NCBI GenBank assembly: GCA_037132075.1
Contig: JBAXPV010000013.1
Span: forward strand, 45,100 to 109,099
Source: JBAXPV01 sp037132075
Lineage (GTDB): Bacteria > Bacteroidota > Bacteroidia > Bacteroidales > CAIXZF01
DNA: 64,000 nt
Direction of reading: 5' to 3'
Below are positions 44,376 through 53,620 of the stretch, one piece after another; within the stretch, counting starts at the first letter, position 1, and each line of letters opens with the position of its first letter. The notes beneath the pieces were generated by a model that worked only from the letters and a program-made list of their open reading frames with translations, ran no database searches and was not told the DNA's origin. The position numbers and the translations under genes are program-made.

Positions 44376-46553
44376 ATGGTAGGTGGTGGTTTTAAAGCAT
44401 TACGTTATGCGCTGAAAGCATCTTTTACAGTTGGCTTTCTGAAAATTCTCCCGGCAATGTTTTCCAAAAACACCTGCAAGAGCTGTGCGTTAGGCATGGG
44501 TGGGCAAAAAGGAGGCATGTCAAATGAAATGGGGCGATTTCCTGAAGTCTGCAAGAAAGCGTTTCAGGCACAAATAACTGACATTCAAGATGCTATTCCA
44601 GAAAAAATTTTCCATCTGAAGAGCATTCAGGATTTCCAACAAACGCCTGCCCGTTTATTAGAACGTTCCGGGCGTTTGAATAATCCAATCTACAAAGCTG
44701 AAGGCCAGACACATTATGTTCCTATATCCTGGGAACAAGCCCTGGAAAAAATAGCGACTCGGATCATGTCCACTAAACCTGAACGTAGTTTTTTTTACAG
44801 CTCTGGCCGCTCCTCGAATGAAGCTGCGTTTTTATTGCAGCTTTTTGGCCGTGCTTACGGGACAAACAATATCCACAACTGTTCCTACTACTGTCACCAG
44901 GCTACTGGCATTGGCATGAATTCGACACTGGGCACCGGGACGGCTACCCTTGAATTGCAAGATCTTGAAAAAGCAGATCTTATCTTTGTCATCGGTGCAA
45001 ATCCAGCCTCAAATCATCCGCGTTTTGTACGTCAACTGATGTATTGTCGACGTCGTGGAGGAAATGTCATTGTGATAAACCCTGTCAAAGAAAAAGGATT
45101 GCTGAAATTCGCAATTCCTTCCGATTTAAAATCACTATTATCAGGGGGAAGTTCTATTGCTTCAGAATATGTTCAAATTCAAATTGGAGGAGATATTGCC
45201 ATTTTAAAAGGTATTGCAAAAGCAATCCTTGAATCTGGAAAGCAGGATTTGAATTTCATGGAAGCACATACGAATGGGAAAGACGAGTTTGTCAAAGACA
45301 TTCAGGAAACCAGCTGGGAAACGATCGTTTGTAGTTCGGGAATTGAAAAGAAGCGTATTCAACAGATCGCCGAAATTTATGGAAATTCCACCAATGTGAT
45401 CTTTTGTTGGGCGATGGGAATCACGCATCACGAACATGGGGTTGAAAATGTAGAGTCAATTGTCAATCTGGCCCTTCTGCGGGGGATGGTAGGAAGACCC
45501 TATGCAGGTTTACTCCCTTTGAGAGGGCAAAGCAATATCCAGGGGATTGGATCACTGGGCGTTACACCAATCCTTAAAGAAAAAATATTTGAGAATCTTG
45601 AAAAAATATCCGGAATTCATCTTCCAACCGAACCGGGAATGGATACGATCTCTTGTCTAAAGGCAGCTCACGAAGGGAAAATTGATTTTGCCTTTTTACT
45701 TGGTGGGAATTTGTTTCAGTCCAGTCCTGACACTAAGTTTACCGAGACTGCATTAAATGCCATTCCGTTTAAAGTCTTTTTAAACACAAGCTTGAATAAG
45801 GGACACTTTTTCGGTGTTGAGAAAGAAGTCCTGGTTTTACCCGTTGCTGCCCGTGATGAAGAAAAACAGAAGACCACGCAAGAGTCTTTGTTTAATTTTG
45901 TCAGAATGAGTGATGGCGGCATTAATAGGCTTGGCAATGTCCGCTCAGAAGTTGAAATTATCAGTGACATTGCACAAAAGGTTTTACCCGACGCCCCTGT
46001 TGACTTCAAAAAATTAAAAAGTCATCAGAATCTGAGAACATTCATCGCACAGACGGTTCAGGGATATGAGAAATTGAGTACGATTGAAGAAACTGGTGAA
46101 GAGTTCCATGTTGCGAACAGGAGCTTTCACCAACCTATTTTCGGAACTCCAAATCAGAAAGCCAATTTTAAATTATGTAAAATACCTTCATTAATGCGAA
46201 ATGATGGTCAATTTAAAATGATGACCGTAAGGAGTGAAGGCCAGTATAATACTGTCATTTATGAAGAAAATGATCTTTACCGCGAGCAAAAGAATAGGCA
46301 GATTGTGATGATGAATGAGGAAGACATTCAAGAAATTGGTTTAAAGGAAAACGATATGGTAAGCCTGGAATCTTCTGTTGGAAGGATGGAGAATCTAAAA
46401 GTACGAAAGATTGACATCTCACGTGGAAATATCATGACCTATTATCCTGAGTCTAATATACTGGTACCCAATACAACTGACCCGAGAAGTAATACTCCGG
46501 GATTTAAAAGTATATGGGTTAATATTGAAAAAAAACAAAGGGCCCAAACCTAA
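44376..46553 (+). CDS. FdhF/YdeP-like molybdopterin oxidoreductase
   Basis: A 725-residue cytoplasmic enzyme of the molybdopterin oxidoreductase superfamily, YdeP branch (FdhF-like). The N-terminal cysteines (NTCKSCALGMGGQKGG) replace the usual CxxC four-cysteine iron-sulfur motif. The cofactor site NCSYYCHQATGIGM carries cysteine, not selenocysteine, where formate dehydrogenase H has its Mo ligand. The guanylate-binding core (VIGANPASNHPRFVR, MVGRPYAGLLPLRGQSN) and a C-terminal dinucleotide-binding domain (GQYNTVIYEENDLYREQ) are present. No Tat signal. YdeP relatives have been linked to acid resistance in enterobacteria; the reaction is unknown. It is divergent from the sigma-54 activator gene. 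Confidence 0.9.
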   Translation: MVGGGFKALRYALKASFTVGFLKILPAMFSKNTCKSCALGMGGQKGGMSNEMGRFPEVCKKAFQAQITDIQDAIPEKIFHLKSIQDFQQTPARLLERSGRLNNPIYKAEGQTHYVPISWEQALEKIATRIMSTKPERSFFYSSGRSSNEAAFLLQLFGRAYGTNNIHNCSYYCHQATGIGMNSTLGTGTATLELQDLEKADLIFVIGANPASNHPRFVRQLMYCRRRGGNVIVINPVKEKGLLKFAIPSDLKSLLSGGSSIASEYVQIQIGGDIAILKGIAKAILESGKQDLNFMEAHTNGKDEFVKDIQETSWETIVCSSGIEKKRIQQIAEIYGNSTNVIFCWAMGITHHEHGVENVESIVNLALLRGMVGRPYAGLLPLRGQSNIQGIGSLGVTPILKEKIFENLEKISGIHLPTEPGMDTISCLKAAHEGKIDFAFLLGGNLFQSSPDTKFTETALNAIPFKVFLNTSLNKGHFFGVEKEVLVLPVAARDEEKQKTTQESLFNFVRMSDGGINRLGNVRSEVEIISDIAQKVLPDAPVDFKKLKSHQNLRTFIAQTVQGYEKLSTIEETGEEFHVANRSFHQPIFGTPNQKANFKLCKIPSLMRNDGQFKMMTVRSEGQYNTVIYEENDLYREQKNRQIVMMNEEDIQEIGLKENDMVSLESSVGRMENLKVRKIDISRGNIMTYYPESNILVPNTTDPRSNTPGFKSIWVNIEKKQRAQT

Positions 46554-46604
46554 CGGCCGGACCCCATGTTATAGAACAAAGCAAGCGTTTAAATAACGAG
46601 TTTC

Positions 46605-48791
46605 CTAATTCTTTATTGTAAGTTCCTGGATTAGGTTTTTAGCGCCGGCGAATTTGTCGATGACAAACAATACATAACGAATATCAACACAGATCGTGCG
46701 TTGTAATTCAAGCTCATAATTGATATTGGAACTCATTGCTTCCCAGTTGCCGTCAAAGGCAATCCCGATAAGTTCGCCATTGCCATTAATGACCGGACTT
46801 CCAGAATTACCTCCGGTAATATCATTGGTGGTAAGGAAGCAAGTGACCAAATTCCCGTTGGATCCGTATGGACCAAAGTCCTTTTTGGCGTAAAGTTCTT
46901 TAAGCTTTGCAGGCACAATAAATTCATCATTTGTTGGATCTTCTTTGTCCATAACCCCGCTTAAATGTGTTGTATAATCATAATGCATGGCATCACCGGG
47001 GATATAATCATAGACTTTTCCATAGGTGAAGCGCATCGTAGAATTGGCATCCGGATAATATTTCCTATCAGAATTCATCTCACGCAATCCTGCGAGTAAG
47101 AATCGCTCGTTTTTACGCAATTTTGTTTGTGCTCCCTGGTAAGCCCCGGAAGCAGACATTAGCTTCTGCTGAATCTCATTGGAGAGCTTAAAGATTGGAT
47201 CTCTGTCAAGTTTTTTGAATTTTGGATTCTTCAGGAAAGCATTAAGTCTGGCTTCATCAGTAAAGATTGATTCTTCAAAGGTTTCTTGTGCCCATTCGTC
47301 GAAGTTGTTATGGTATTTTTTTTGAATTGTGGTAAATACCTCCGGTAACTGATCTGCCGGGAGATTCTGTGATGCGAGGCGATATAAGACAGCCAGGACT
47401 TTCTGATCTGTTGAGGCACTATAATCTTTGTAATGATTCTTGATCGTTTCCTGAAGCTCATCGATGATCTTCTTCATAGATTCTTTGCTGTCTTTTGAAC
47501 CTTTTTCGAGCGCTGAATGAAGCGTCCCGAAGTTTTGCGCGAAGCCCAGTGCCTCACATCCACGGCTAAGTGCGATGGAATAATAATATAAAACAGGTGC
47601 TTTTGTTTCGAGATCCGTATAGGCTGCGCTGATGTTCGTTAAAACTTCACCATATTTCTTTTGCAATTCAGGTTTCGTAGAGGCCCACTGCTGAAATTCC
47701 TTTTCAGTCTTTTGTTTCTCGCCGGCAACATTGAGCTTTTTTAATTGCTTCATCTCGCCAAGGTATAATTTCCAGCCATTGGCCATTCCAGCATATTTTG
47801 AAGCATATTTAAGCTTCACAGCCTTGTCAGCATCCATGTCTGTTTTCCATACTTCTAGGAGTTTACCCAGGCAGGTTGTCAGGGCAGGATCAGTCTTATC
47901 AATTGACATATTCACACCATAAGAGGTCATATATCGTTGGGTTGAACCTGGGAAACCCCAGATCATGGCATAGTCATCTTTCTGAACGCCTTTGAAGGAT
48001 ATAGGCAGTACATATTTAGGTTTCAGCGGAACATTGTCTTTTGAATAGACAGCTGGATCACCATCCGGAGCTGTATAGATGCGCATAACAGAGAAATCCC
48101 CGGTATGACGAGGCCACATCCAATTGTCAGTGTCACCACCAAATTTGCCGATACTTGAAGGTGGTGTTCCTACTAACCTTACATCTTTGTAAGTCTTATA
48201 GACAAAAAGATAAAATTCATTGCCTGAAAAGAAACTCTTCACAACAGCTTCATACTTATCAGATTCTTTTGCCTCTTTTACAATTTTGTCCATCGCTTCC
48301 TTAATCAGCTTTGAACGGTTTTTATCACTTGTAGTGTCACTTACTTTTTCAAGAATTTTCTTTGTGACATCATCCATCCGGACTAGGAAAGAGGCAGTCA
48401 TACCTTCATTTGAGAGTTCTTCTTCCTTGCGTGTTGCCCAGAAGCCATCGGTGAGATAGTCATGATTCAGGGAACTGTGTTGCTGAATAGCATCATATCC
48501 ACAATGGTGGTTGGTAAAGAGCAATCCCTCACCAGACACTACTTCGGCAGTACAGAAGAATCCATTTGGAGAACCGCCATCGTTTGAAAGTCCCACAATT
48601 GCATCTTTCAGACTGTTGTGGTTGATGCTGTATAACTCCTCAGCGGTCAGCTTGAGTCCCATTTTCTGCATATCCACATAATTTAATCGTTCCAGCAGCA
48701 TGGGTAACCACATTCCCTCATCGGGCGGAACAAATGCGAAAAGGCCCTTAAATAAAAAGAGCGCAACGAATAAAGTCAGGATTTTTTTCAT
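46605..48791 (-). CDS. Family S46 dipeptidyl-peptidase (DPP7/DPP11 type)
   Basis: A 728-residue periplasmic serine exopeptidase that removes dipeptides from oligopeptides, a typical amino-acid uptake step in proteolytic Bacteroidota. Signal peptide about 1-19. The catalytic triad is visible: His in TNHHCGYDAI, Asp in GGDTDNWMWPRHTGD, Ser in TGGNSGSPV. After the serine, IAFDGNWEAM has Gly where acid-specific DPP11 enzymes have Arg, which favours a DPP7-like preference for hydrophobic residues; that inference is from family knowledge. It is third in an operon after the M49 peptidase and gpsA (24-base gap). Confidence 0.95.
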   Translation of the reverse strand: MKKILTLFVALFLFKGLFAFVPPDEGMWLPMLLERLNYVDMQKMGLKLTAEELYSINHNSLKDAIVGLSNDGGSPNGFFCTAEVVSGEGLLFTNHHCGYDAIQQHSSLNHDYLTDGFWATRKEEELSNEGMTASFLVRMDDVTKKILEKVSDTTSDKNRSKLIKEAMDKIVKEAKESDKYEAVVKSFFSGNEFYLFVYKTYKDVRLVGTPPSSIGKFGGDTDNWMWPRHTGDFSVMRIYTAPDGDPAVYSKDNVPLKPKYVLPISFKGVQKDDYAMIWGFPGSTQRYMTSYGVNMSIDKTDPALTTCLGKLLEVWKTDMDADKAVKLKYASKYAGMANGWKLYLGEMKQLKKLNVAGEKQKTEKEFQQWASTKPELQKKYGEVLTNISAAYTDLETKAPVLYYYSIALSRGCEALGFAQNFGTLHSALEKGSKDSKESMKKIIDELQETIKNHYKDYSASTDQKVLAVLYRLASQNLPADQLPEVFTTIQKKYHNNFDEWAQETFEESIFTDEARLNAFLKNPKFKKLDRDPIFKLSNEIQQKLMSASGAYQGAQTKLRKNERFLLAGLREMNSDRKYYPDANSTMRFTYGKVYDYIPGDAMHYDYTTHLSGVMDKEDPTNDEFIVPAKLKELYAKKDFGPYGSNGNLVTCFLTTNDITGGNSGSPVINGNGELIGIAFDGNWEAMSSNINYELELQRTICVDIRYVLFVIDKFAGAKNLIQELTIKN

Positions 48792-48815
48792 CGAGATTGA
48801 TTTAAGCAGGTTGAA

Positions 48816-49808
48816 TTATTTGAATTTTTCAGACAATATTTTCATTTCCATATAAGGGGAAATCCCTTCATAAAGGATGTTATAAACTGCTTCTGTCACA
48901 GGCATATAAACACCAAATTCTTTGTTGATTTCCATCATTCCCTTGACGGCATAATAGCCTTCTGCCACCATTTTCATTTCTATTCGGGCAAATTTTGGAG
49001 AATACCCTTTGCCAATCATATTCCCAAATGTCCGGTTACGGCTGAATTGGCTGTAACAAGTCACGATGAGATCGCCCAGGTAGGCAGAGTCGTTGAAATC
49101 GCGCTCCATAGTGTTGATTTTGTCCAGGAAACGCTTTGCTTCCTGGATGGCATTCACAATAAGAACAGATTGAAAGTTATCCCCATAACCCAAACCCACG
49201 GCAATTCCATTGGCAATTGCCATAATATTTTTTAAGACAGATGCATATTCCACACCAACTATGTCGCGGGAGAGTGCCAGTCGAATAAACGGTGCTTTAA
49301 AATGGGTTTGCAAGAACTCAGCTTTCCCATGGTCTTGTATTGCCAGGGTAAGGAAAGACAGTTTCTCCATGGCAACTTCTTCAGAATGACAGGGCCCTGA
49401 AATTACGCCCAGATTTGACATCGGGACCTGAAATGTTTTCTGGAAAAATGTGGTTATAGTACTGTGATATTCTGGCACTATCCCTTTGATGGCCGAAATC
49501 ACCGTTTTATCTTTAAAATCTTTAGGCGTAATCCCATGAAGTGTGTCATTAAGGAAAGCTGCTGGAATGGCAAAAATCAGGTAATCTGCATCCTTTATGA
49601 TTTGCTTGAGATTGGTAGAAATGTGAAGACGTTCAGTAGGCAAGTCAAGATAACTCAAATAATTTGGGTTACGATGATGCTGCCTGATATGTTCTGCAGT
49701 TTCTTCGCTCCGAACCCACCAGTGGAGCTTTCCGGGTGGGTGGGCCAGAACTTTTATCAGGGCAGTTGCCCAACTCCCGCTACCAATGATCGCAATGCGG
49801 CCTTTCAT
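48816..49808 (-). CDS. gpsA: Glycerol-3-phosphate dehydrogenase [NAD(P)+]
   Basis: Reduces dihydroxyacetone phosphate to sn-glycerol 3-phosphate for phospholipid synthesis. 330 residues. The N-terminal NAD(P) motif is AIIGSGSWATAL; the conserved segments AIKGIVPEYHST, ISGPCHSEEVA, KNIMAIANGIAVGLGYGDN and GDLIVTCYSQFSRNR cover the substrate and catalytic lysine region. It sits 9 bases after the M49 peptidase and 24 before the S46 peptidase; the reason for pairing lipid synthesis with peptide degradation is not obvious. Confidence 0.97.
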   Translation of the reverse strand: MKGRIAIIGSGSWATALIKVLAHPPGKLHWWVRSEETAEHIRQHHRNPNYLSYLDLPTERLHISTNLKQIIKDADYLIFAIPAAFLNDTLHGITPKDFKDKTVISAIKGIVPEYHSTITTFFQKTFQVPMSNLGVISGPCHSEEVAMEKLSFLTLAIQDHGKAEFLQTHFKAPFIRLALSRDIVGVEYASVLKNIMAIANGIAVGLGYGDNFQSVLIVNAIQEAKRFLDKINTMERDFNDSAYLGDLIVTCYSQFSRNRTFGNMIGKGYSPKFARIEMKMVAEGYYAVKGMMEINKEFGVYMPVTEAVYNILYEGISPYMEMKILSEKFK

Positions 49809-49817
49809 GATAAATGG

Positions 49818-51485
49818 CTATTTCAAACCCAGGGCAGCGACTCCCTGTTTAAAATAAATATCAACCGGAATGTGAGCGGTTTTTAGTTTGCCAAGATCAG
49901 CCTGGAGGTCAGGACGAATTTTGCCATTTGCTTTGAGATAAGCTGAAGCCCCATCATAATCTCCATTGCCTTGAAAAATCAGTACTTTGGCAGCCCAGGC
50001 ATCCAATGCCTTTTTTGTATTTTCAACATCTACTTTATAGGTGCCATCAGCATTTCGTGTGAATGCTTTGTTATCCTCAAAGAAATTAAAACACATCATA
50101 TTCGCCTGGCCATGCGCTTCCCCTGCACCAAATCGAACGGAACGAATAAGGCCCGCCATGTAGGTAACATAACAATCCTGAATGCTGATATCTTTCAAAT
50201 CTCCTCTCTCAATGAGTTTTCCCACAAGAAAAAGCCCAAGGACATCAGCCTTGGCTTCTTCAAAAGCACTGTTGTATTCCTTCATTGATGCTTTAACCAA
50301 ACCTTTGCCATTGATTGTATTTTTTATCCCCAGGCCATGAGCCACTTCATGAAACATGACATTGTTAAAGAAGGCATCAAATTTTATATTGGATTGCTGA
50401 GCCGGATCTATCAATACCTTGGCAATTGGCTCAAGAATATTGTCAAACTTGGCTTTCATTGTATTTTTAAGCTGAAGCCTGCGTGAGCCTTTGGCTAATT
50501 GTACTTTTTCGTCATTAGGAAGGTTAATCGCAATTGTTTTAGCCCCGCTGTTTGAATTCCCTGCATAGTAGAGGATGTCATAAGCATTGAGATCAGAATT
50601 AGAGCCCGGTTTTTCCTTTTTATACTTTTCCTCTACTGGAAGTTGTTTCTGCATTTCCGGAAGAAGCGCTGTAAATTTCTCCAAACGTTTGCTCCATTCT
50701 TTATCTTTTACCAGGACGGAAGATTCATGAGCGGTTTTATATCCAAATAGCTCATCTTCATAGTTTTCAATAGGGCCAACCACCAAATCCAGGGTATTGG
50801 TCTTCATATCCATCCATGCCATATCGCTTTTAAAGTAATCGTCGGTGAGCAAGGCATCAGCTCTTAATTCCAGGTAGTTTTTCAAACCCGGGTCCTCAGC
50901 AAGTGCAGCGCATTTCTTAAGTAAATCTGCTGCATTGGTGACTTTCTCTTTGAAAGCCTCATGATACCATACAGTTTTCAGGCTGCCGTCAGCATTTCTG
51001 CGGATCAAGGTGTACTCGCTGGTTTTGTTAGGATCTTTAAAATTCTCAAATTCTTCCTTGGTCATATCCTTGGGATAAAAACATGCACCTTTGGGTTTCT
51101 CGCCATAAGAAGAAATAAAGGCTTTGTTTTCATTCAGTCTTTCCCATGGACCGTAATTAATCTCTGCAAAACGGCGGACTACACTATCCTGGATTTTCCC
51201 AAGACATGAATCCTTAGGGGCACAAGTCTCTTCCCAGAAAATCTCGTCCATGATTTGCGCAGCTTCTATCATAAGAGGAAGCATTTGCTTTTCTTTATCC
51301 GTGAGTTTACTAAGGTCAGTGGTCAGGCTGACTTCAACAAATTCATTTAACTTCTTTTGTATTACGGTATCCACGCTTAATGAATTGGTTGAGGATTTTG
51401 AGGACTTCTCTTTACAGGAAAAAAGGAAAATGCTTGTTCCCAGGAAAAGGACGGCTAACACGAAACGACTTGACTTACTGTTCAT
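49818..51485 (-). CDS. Family M49 dipeptidyl-peptidase III-like lipoprotein
   Basis: A 555-residue zinc exopeptidase. N-terminal signal and lipobox LFSC (acylated Cys near 24) place it in the envelope, unlike cytosolic eukaryotic DPP III. The zinc motif is HEVAH at 379-383, a five-residue version of the family HExxGH hexapeptide; a similar short motif is known in Caldithrix DPP III. The second zinc motif EEAKAD (409-414) matches EExRAD with K for R. It is shorter than human DPP III (about 737 residues). First gene of the M49-gpsA-S46 operon; both peptidases release dipeptides, so they may cooperate in periplasmic peptide use. Confidence 0.92.
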   Translation of the reverse strand: MNSKSSRFVLAVLFLGTSIFLFSCKEKSSKSSTNSLSVDTVIQKKLNEFVEVSLTTDLSKLTDKEKQMLPLMIEAAQIMDEIFWEETCAPKDSCLGKIQDSVVRRFAEINYGPWERLNENKAFISSYGEKPKGACFYPKDMTKEEFENFKDPNKTSEYTLIRRNADGSLKTVWYHEAFKEKVTNAADLLKKCAALAEDPGLKNYLELRADALLTDDYFKSDMAWMDMKTNTLDLVVGPIENYEDELFGYKTAHESSVLVKDKEWSKRLEKFTALLPEMQKQLPVEEKYKKEKPGSNSDLNAYDILYYAGNSNSGAKTIAINLPNDEKVQLAKGSRRLQLKNTMKAKFDNILEPIAKVLIDPAQQSNIKFDAFFNNVMFHEVAHGLGIKNTINGKGLVKASMKEYNSAFEEAKADVLGLFLVGKLIERGDLKDISIQDCYVTYMAGLIRSVRFGAGEAHGQANMMCFNFFEDNKAFTRNADGTYKVDVENTKKALDAWAAKVLIFQGNGDYDGASAYLKANGKIRPDLQADLGKLKTAHIPVDIYFKQGVAALGLK

Positions 51486-51518
51486 TGTAATGAATATTAA
51501 GTTATTACAAAAAGTTAG

Positions 51519-51526
51519 CGAAGGTA
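51519..51526 (-). promoter_or_regulatory. -7-like box of the M49-gpsA-S46 operon
   Basis: TACCTTCG on the minus strand, one change from TAnnTTTG and identical to the box before the first GT117 gene, 34 bases upstream of the ATG. Confidence 0.3.
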
Positions 51527-51648
51527 GTAAAATAAAGCTTTCGCTCCTTTAACAATCGATCAGATACCAAATATAACAGTTAAACCTTGAAAAAACTGAG
51601 ATCAAATCAATCTGAGATCAAGCGGAGGATGTTGAAGAAAAAAATATT

Positions 51649-51719
51649 ATTGTTATTTTGTTAACATTTGTTAAAATTAATACTATTTTTATTGTTATTT
51701 TATTAACAGCTCGTTAAAA
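51649..51719. repeat. Direct repeat with TTAACA half-sites upstream of the carboxyltransferase gene
   Basis: ATTGTTATTTTGTTAACA (51649-51666) and ATTGTTATTTTATTAACA (51691-51708) differ at one base and start 42 bases apart, exactly four helical turns. Each is followed by GTTAAAA a few bases later. They lie just upstream of the TAATTTTG box and may be regulator sites. Confidence 0.6.
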
Positions 51720-51724
51720 ATGCT

Positions 51725-51732
51725 TAATTTTG
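51725..51732 (+). promoter_or_regulatory. -7 box of the carboxyltransferase gene
   Basis: TAATTTTG matches TAnnTTTG. Transcription would begin near 51739, leaving a leader of about 40 bases before the ATG at 51780. Confidence 0.5.
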
Positions 51733-51779
51733 TGGTAATCTAAATCAATATCGGGTATCTATCTTCAGATTCCAAGCCC

Positions 51780-53510
51780 ATGAAAAGAAAACTTTTAATC
51801 AGAGACGTAACGCTTCGTGATGGACAACAATCTTTGTTCGCCACACGTATGAACCAGGACCAGGTGAACCGTGTGCTTCCTCATTTCAGGGATGCCCATT
51901 TTTTTGCACTGGAAGTATGGGGTGGTGCTGTGCCCGATTCAATCATGCGCTACCTCAATGAAAATCCTTGGGATAGATTGGAGTCAATAAAAAGAGGTAT
52001 TGGCGATGCTTCCTTGTTGACGGCATTATCAAGAGGTCGGAATCTCTTTGGGTATAACCCTTACCCTGAAGATGTTATCGAAGGATTTAATCGTAATGCC
52101 GTACGATCCGGGATCGGAATCATGAGAATTTTCGATGCCTTGAACGACACTAACAATATTCGCTCAACCATAAAATATGTCAAAGAAAACGGAGGCATTG
52201 CAGACGCCACCATTTGCTATACTGTGGATCCCAGGTTTTCGATTCGGGACAAGGTAAAAGCATTGCTTCATGCCCAGCTCCTGAGTCCAAAGGTTTTCAC
52301 CAAAGAATATTTCCTTACCAAGGCAAAAGAACTGGAAGCCATGGGTGCAGACATGATTACTGTTAAAGACATGGCCGGCCTGATCCCCCCTGGAAAAACA
52401 GGACGATTGATCCGTATGTTAAAATCTGAACTTTCTATTCCTGTCGACTTTCACACGCATTGTACCCCTGGTTATGGCATCGCCTCCACCCTGATGGCTA
52501 TTGTAAACGGGGTCGACATCGTGGATACATCACTCTGGAACTTCGCTGGCGGTTCCGCAGCACCAGCCTTTGAAATCATCCAGCTATTCTGTGATCGCAT
52601 GAATGTCGACACGGGAGTTGATCTGGAAGCTACCATAAGAATAAATAAAATACTGGGTCCGATTCGGGAAGAGCTGTCTGAATTCGATGGTTATATGAGC
52701 TTTCCAAAAGAATTTAACTTACTCAAAGACAAGCTTCCGCGTGATATTGAAAATCTTTTCGAACTTGCAATTGCCTATGCCAAGGCAGAGAAAGATGATG
52801 AATTGCTGCAAGTCTGTCATTCTATTGAACGCTATTTTAATTTCCCTGAACCGGATGAGAAAATCCAGAATGCAGAAATACCAGGCGGAATGTACTCAAA
52901 CATGCTGGCTCAGTTAAAACAGTTAAAACTTGAGAAACTACTGCCGCGCACCCTGGAGCTTATCCCAATGGTAAGGATGGCTTCTGGCTTTCCTCCCCTT
53001 GTAACACCTACAAGCCAGATCGTTGGCGTACAGGCCGTAAATTGCGCTATTGATGAGAATAAAGGTCAAGCGCCTTACACTACAAAATCTATACAATTTG
53101 TAAATCTTGTCAAAGGAATCTATGGCAAGACTCCAGTGCCGGTTGATCCTGAATTTCGTTTTAAAATTGCCGGCGTCAGGGAAGAAACGCCTTATGATAC
53201 CAAGTATTATAAGAAGCAGGAAAATCCTGTTTTTGCCGAATATGGTGGCGTCCCCCTGGCTGCCAATGAAAAGGAAGCGCTCTTGCTTGAGCTCTTTCCT
53301 TCCGTAGCTAATGATTACCTCAAAAGACGGGTGGAAGAACAATACCTGGCCCAGATCTGGGAAGTGGAAGAGGAGAAACGATTAAAACTTGAAGCCGAAA
53401 AAGATGCTTATGAAAGTCTCAGTAATGAGGAGAAAGAAAGGATACTCATGCAAGGCTTATACAATTACCAGGGCGTTAGTTTCCCGGATCTGCCGATTGG
53501 GCTATCCTGA
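51780..53510 (+). CDS. Pyruvate carboxylase subunit B / oxaloacetate decarboxylase alpha-like carboxyltransferase without biotin domain
   Basis: A 576-residue carboxyltransferase. The TIM-barrel start RDVTLRDGQQSLFATRM, the metal-binding DFHTHCTPGYG and the catalytic VKDMAGLI lysine identify the family that moves CO2 between carboxybiotin and pyruvate. The C-terminal half has the conserved helical domain (PGGMYSNMLAQLK, PPLVTPTSQIVG). The usual biotinyl domain with AMKM is missing: the protein ends at about the point where it would begin (NYQGVSFPDLPIGLS). Biotin must be on a separate carrier not encoded here. The product could serve oxaloacetate synthesis or decarboxylation. Confidence 0.92.
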   Translation: MKRKLLIRDVTLRDGQQSLFATRMNQDQVNRVLPHFRDAHFFALEVWGGAVPDSIMRYLNENPWDRLESIKRGIGDASLLTALSRGRNLFGYNPYPEDVIEGFNRNAVRSGIGIMRIFDALNDTNNIRSTIKYVKENGGIADATICYTVDPRFSIRDKVKALLHAQLLSPKVFTKEYFLTKAKELEAMGADMITVKDMAGLIPPGKTGRLIRMLKSELSIPVDFHTHCTPGYGIASTLMAIVNGVDIVDTSLWNFAGGSAAPAFEIIQLFCDRMNVDTGVDLEATIRINKILGPIREELSEFDGYMSFPKEFNLLKDKLPRDIENLFELAIAYAKAEKDDELLQVCHSIERYFNFPEPDEKIQNAEIPGGMYSNMLAQLKQLKLEKLLPRTLELIPMVRMASGFPPLVTPTSQIVGVQAVNCAIDENKGQAPYTTKSIQFVNLVKGIYGKTPVPVDPEFRFKIAGVREETPYDTKYYKKQENPVFAEYGGVPLAANEKEALLLELFPSVANDYLKRRVEEQYLAQIWEVEEEKRLKLEAEKDAYESLSNEEKERILMQGLYNYQGVSFPDLPIGLS

Positions 53511-53552
53511 AGGAAGTAAAATATTTTCAGAGAAGATTCTTAGGCAACTTAT

Positions 53553-53583
53553 CTTGAAAACCCTTGTCTATACCTTATATTTG
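53553..53583 (+). promoter_or_regulatory. Promoter of the T9SS surface-protein gene
   Basis: CTTG (53553-53556) and TATATTTG (53576-53583) are 19 bases apart, close to the full TTTG-N19-TAnnTTTG consensus. It lies 38 bases before the ATG. Confidence 0.7.
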
Positions 53584-53620
53584 TTTGCACTTTCGGGCTC
53601 ACTATTAATTTCTGGTAATC

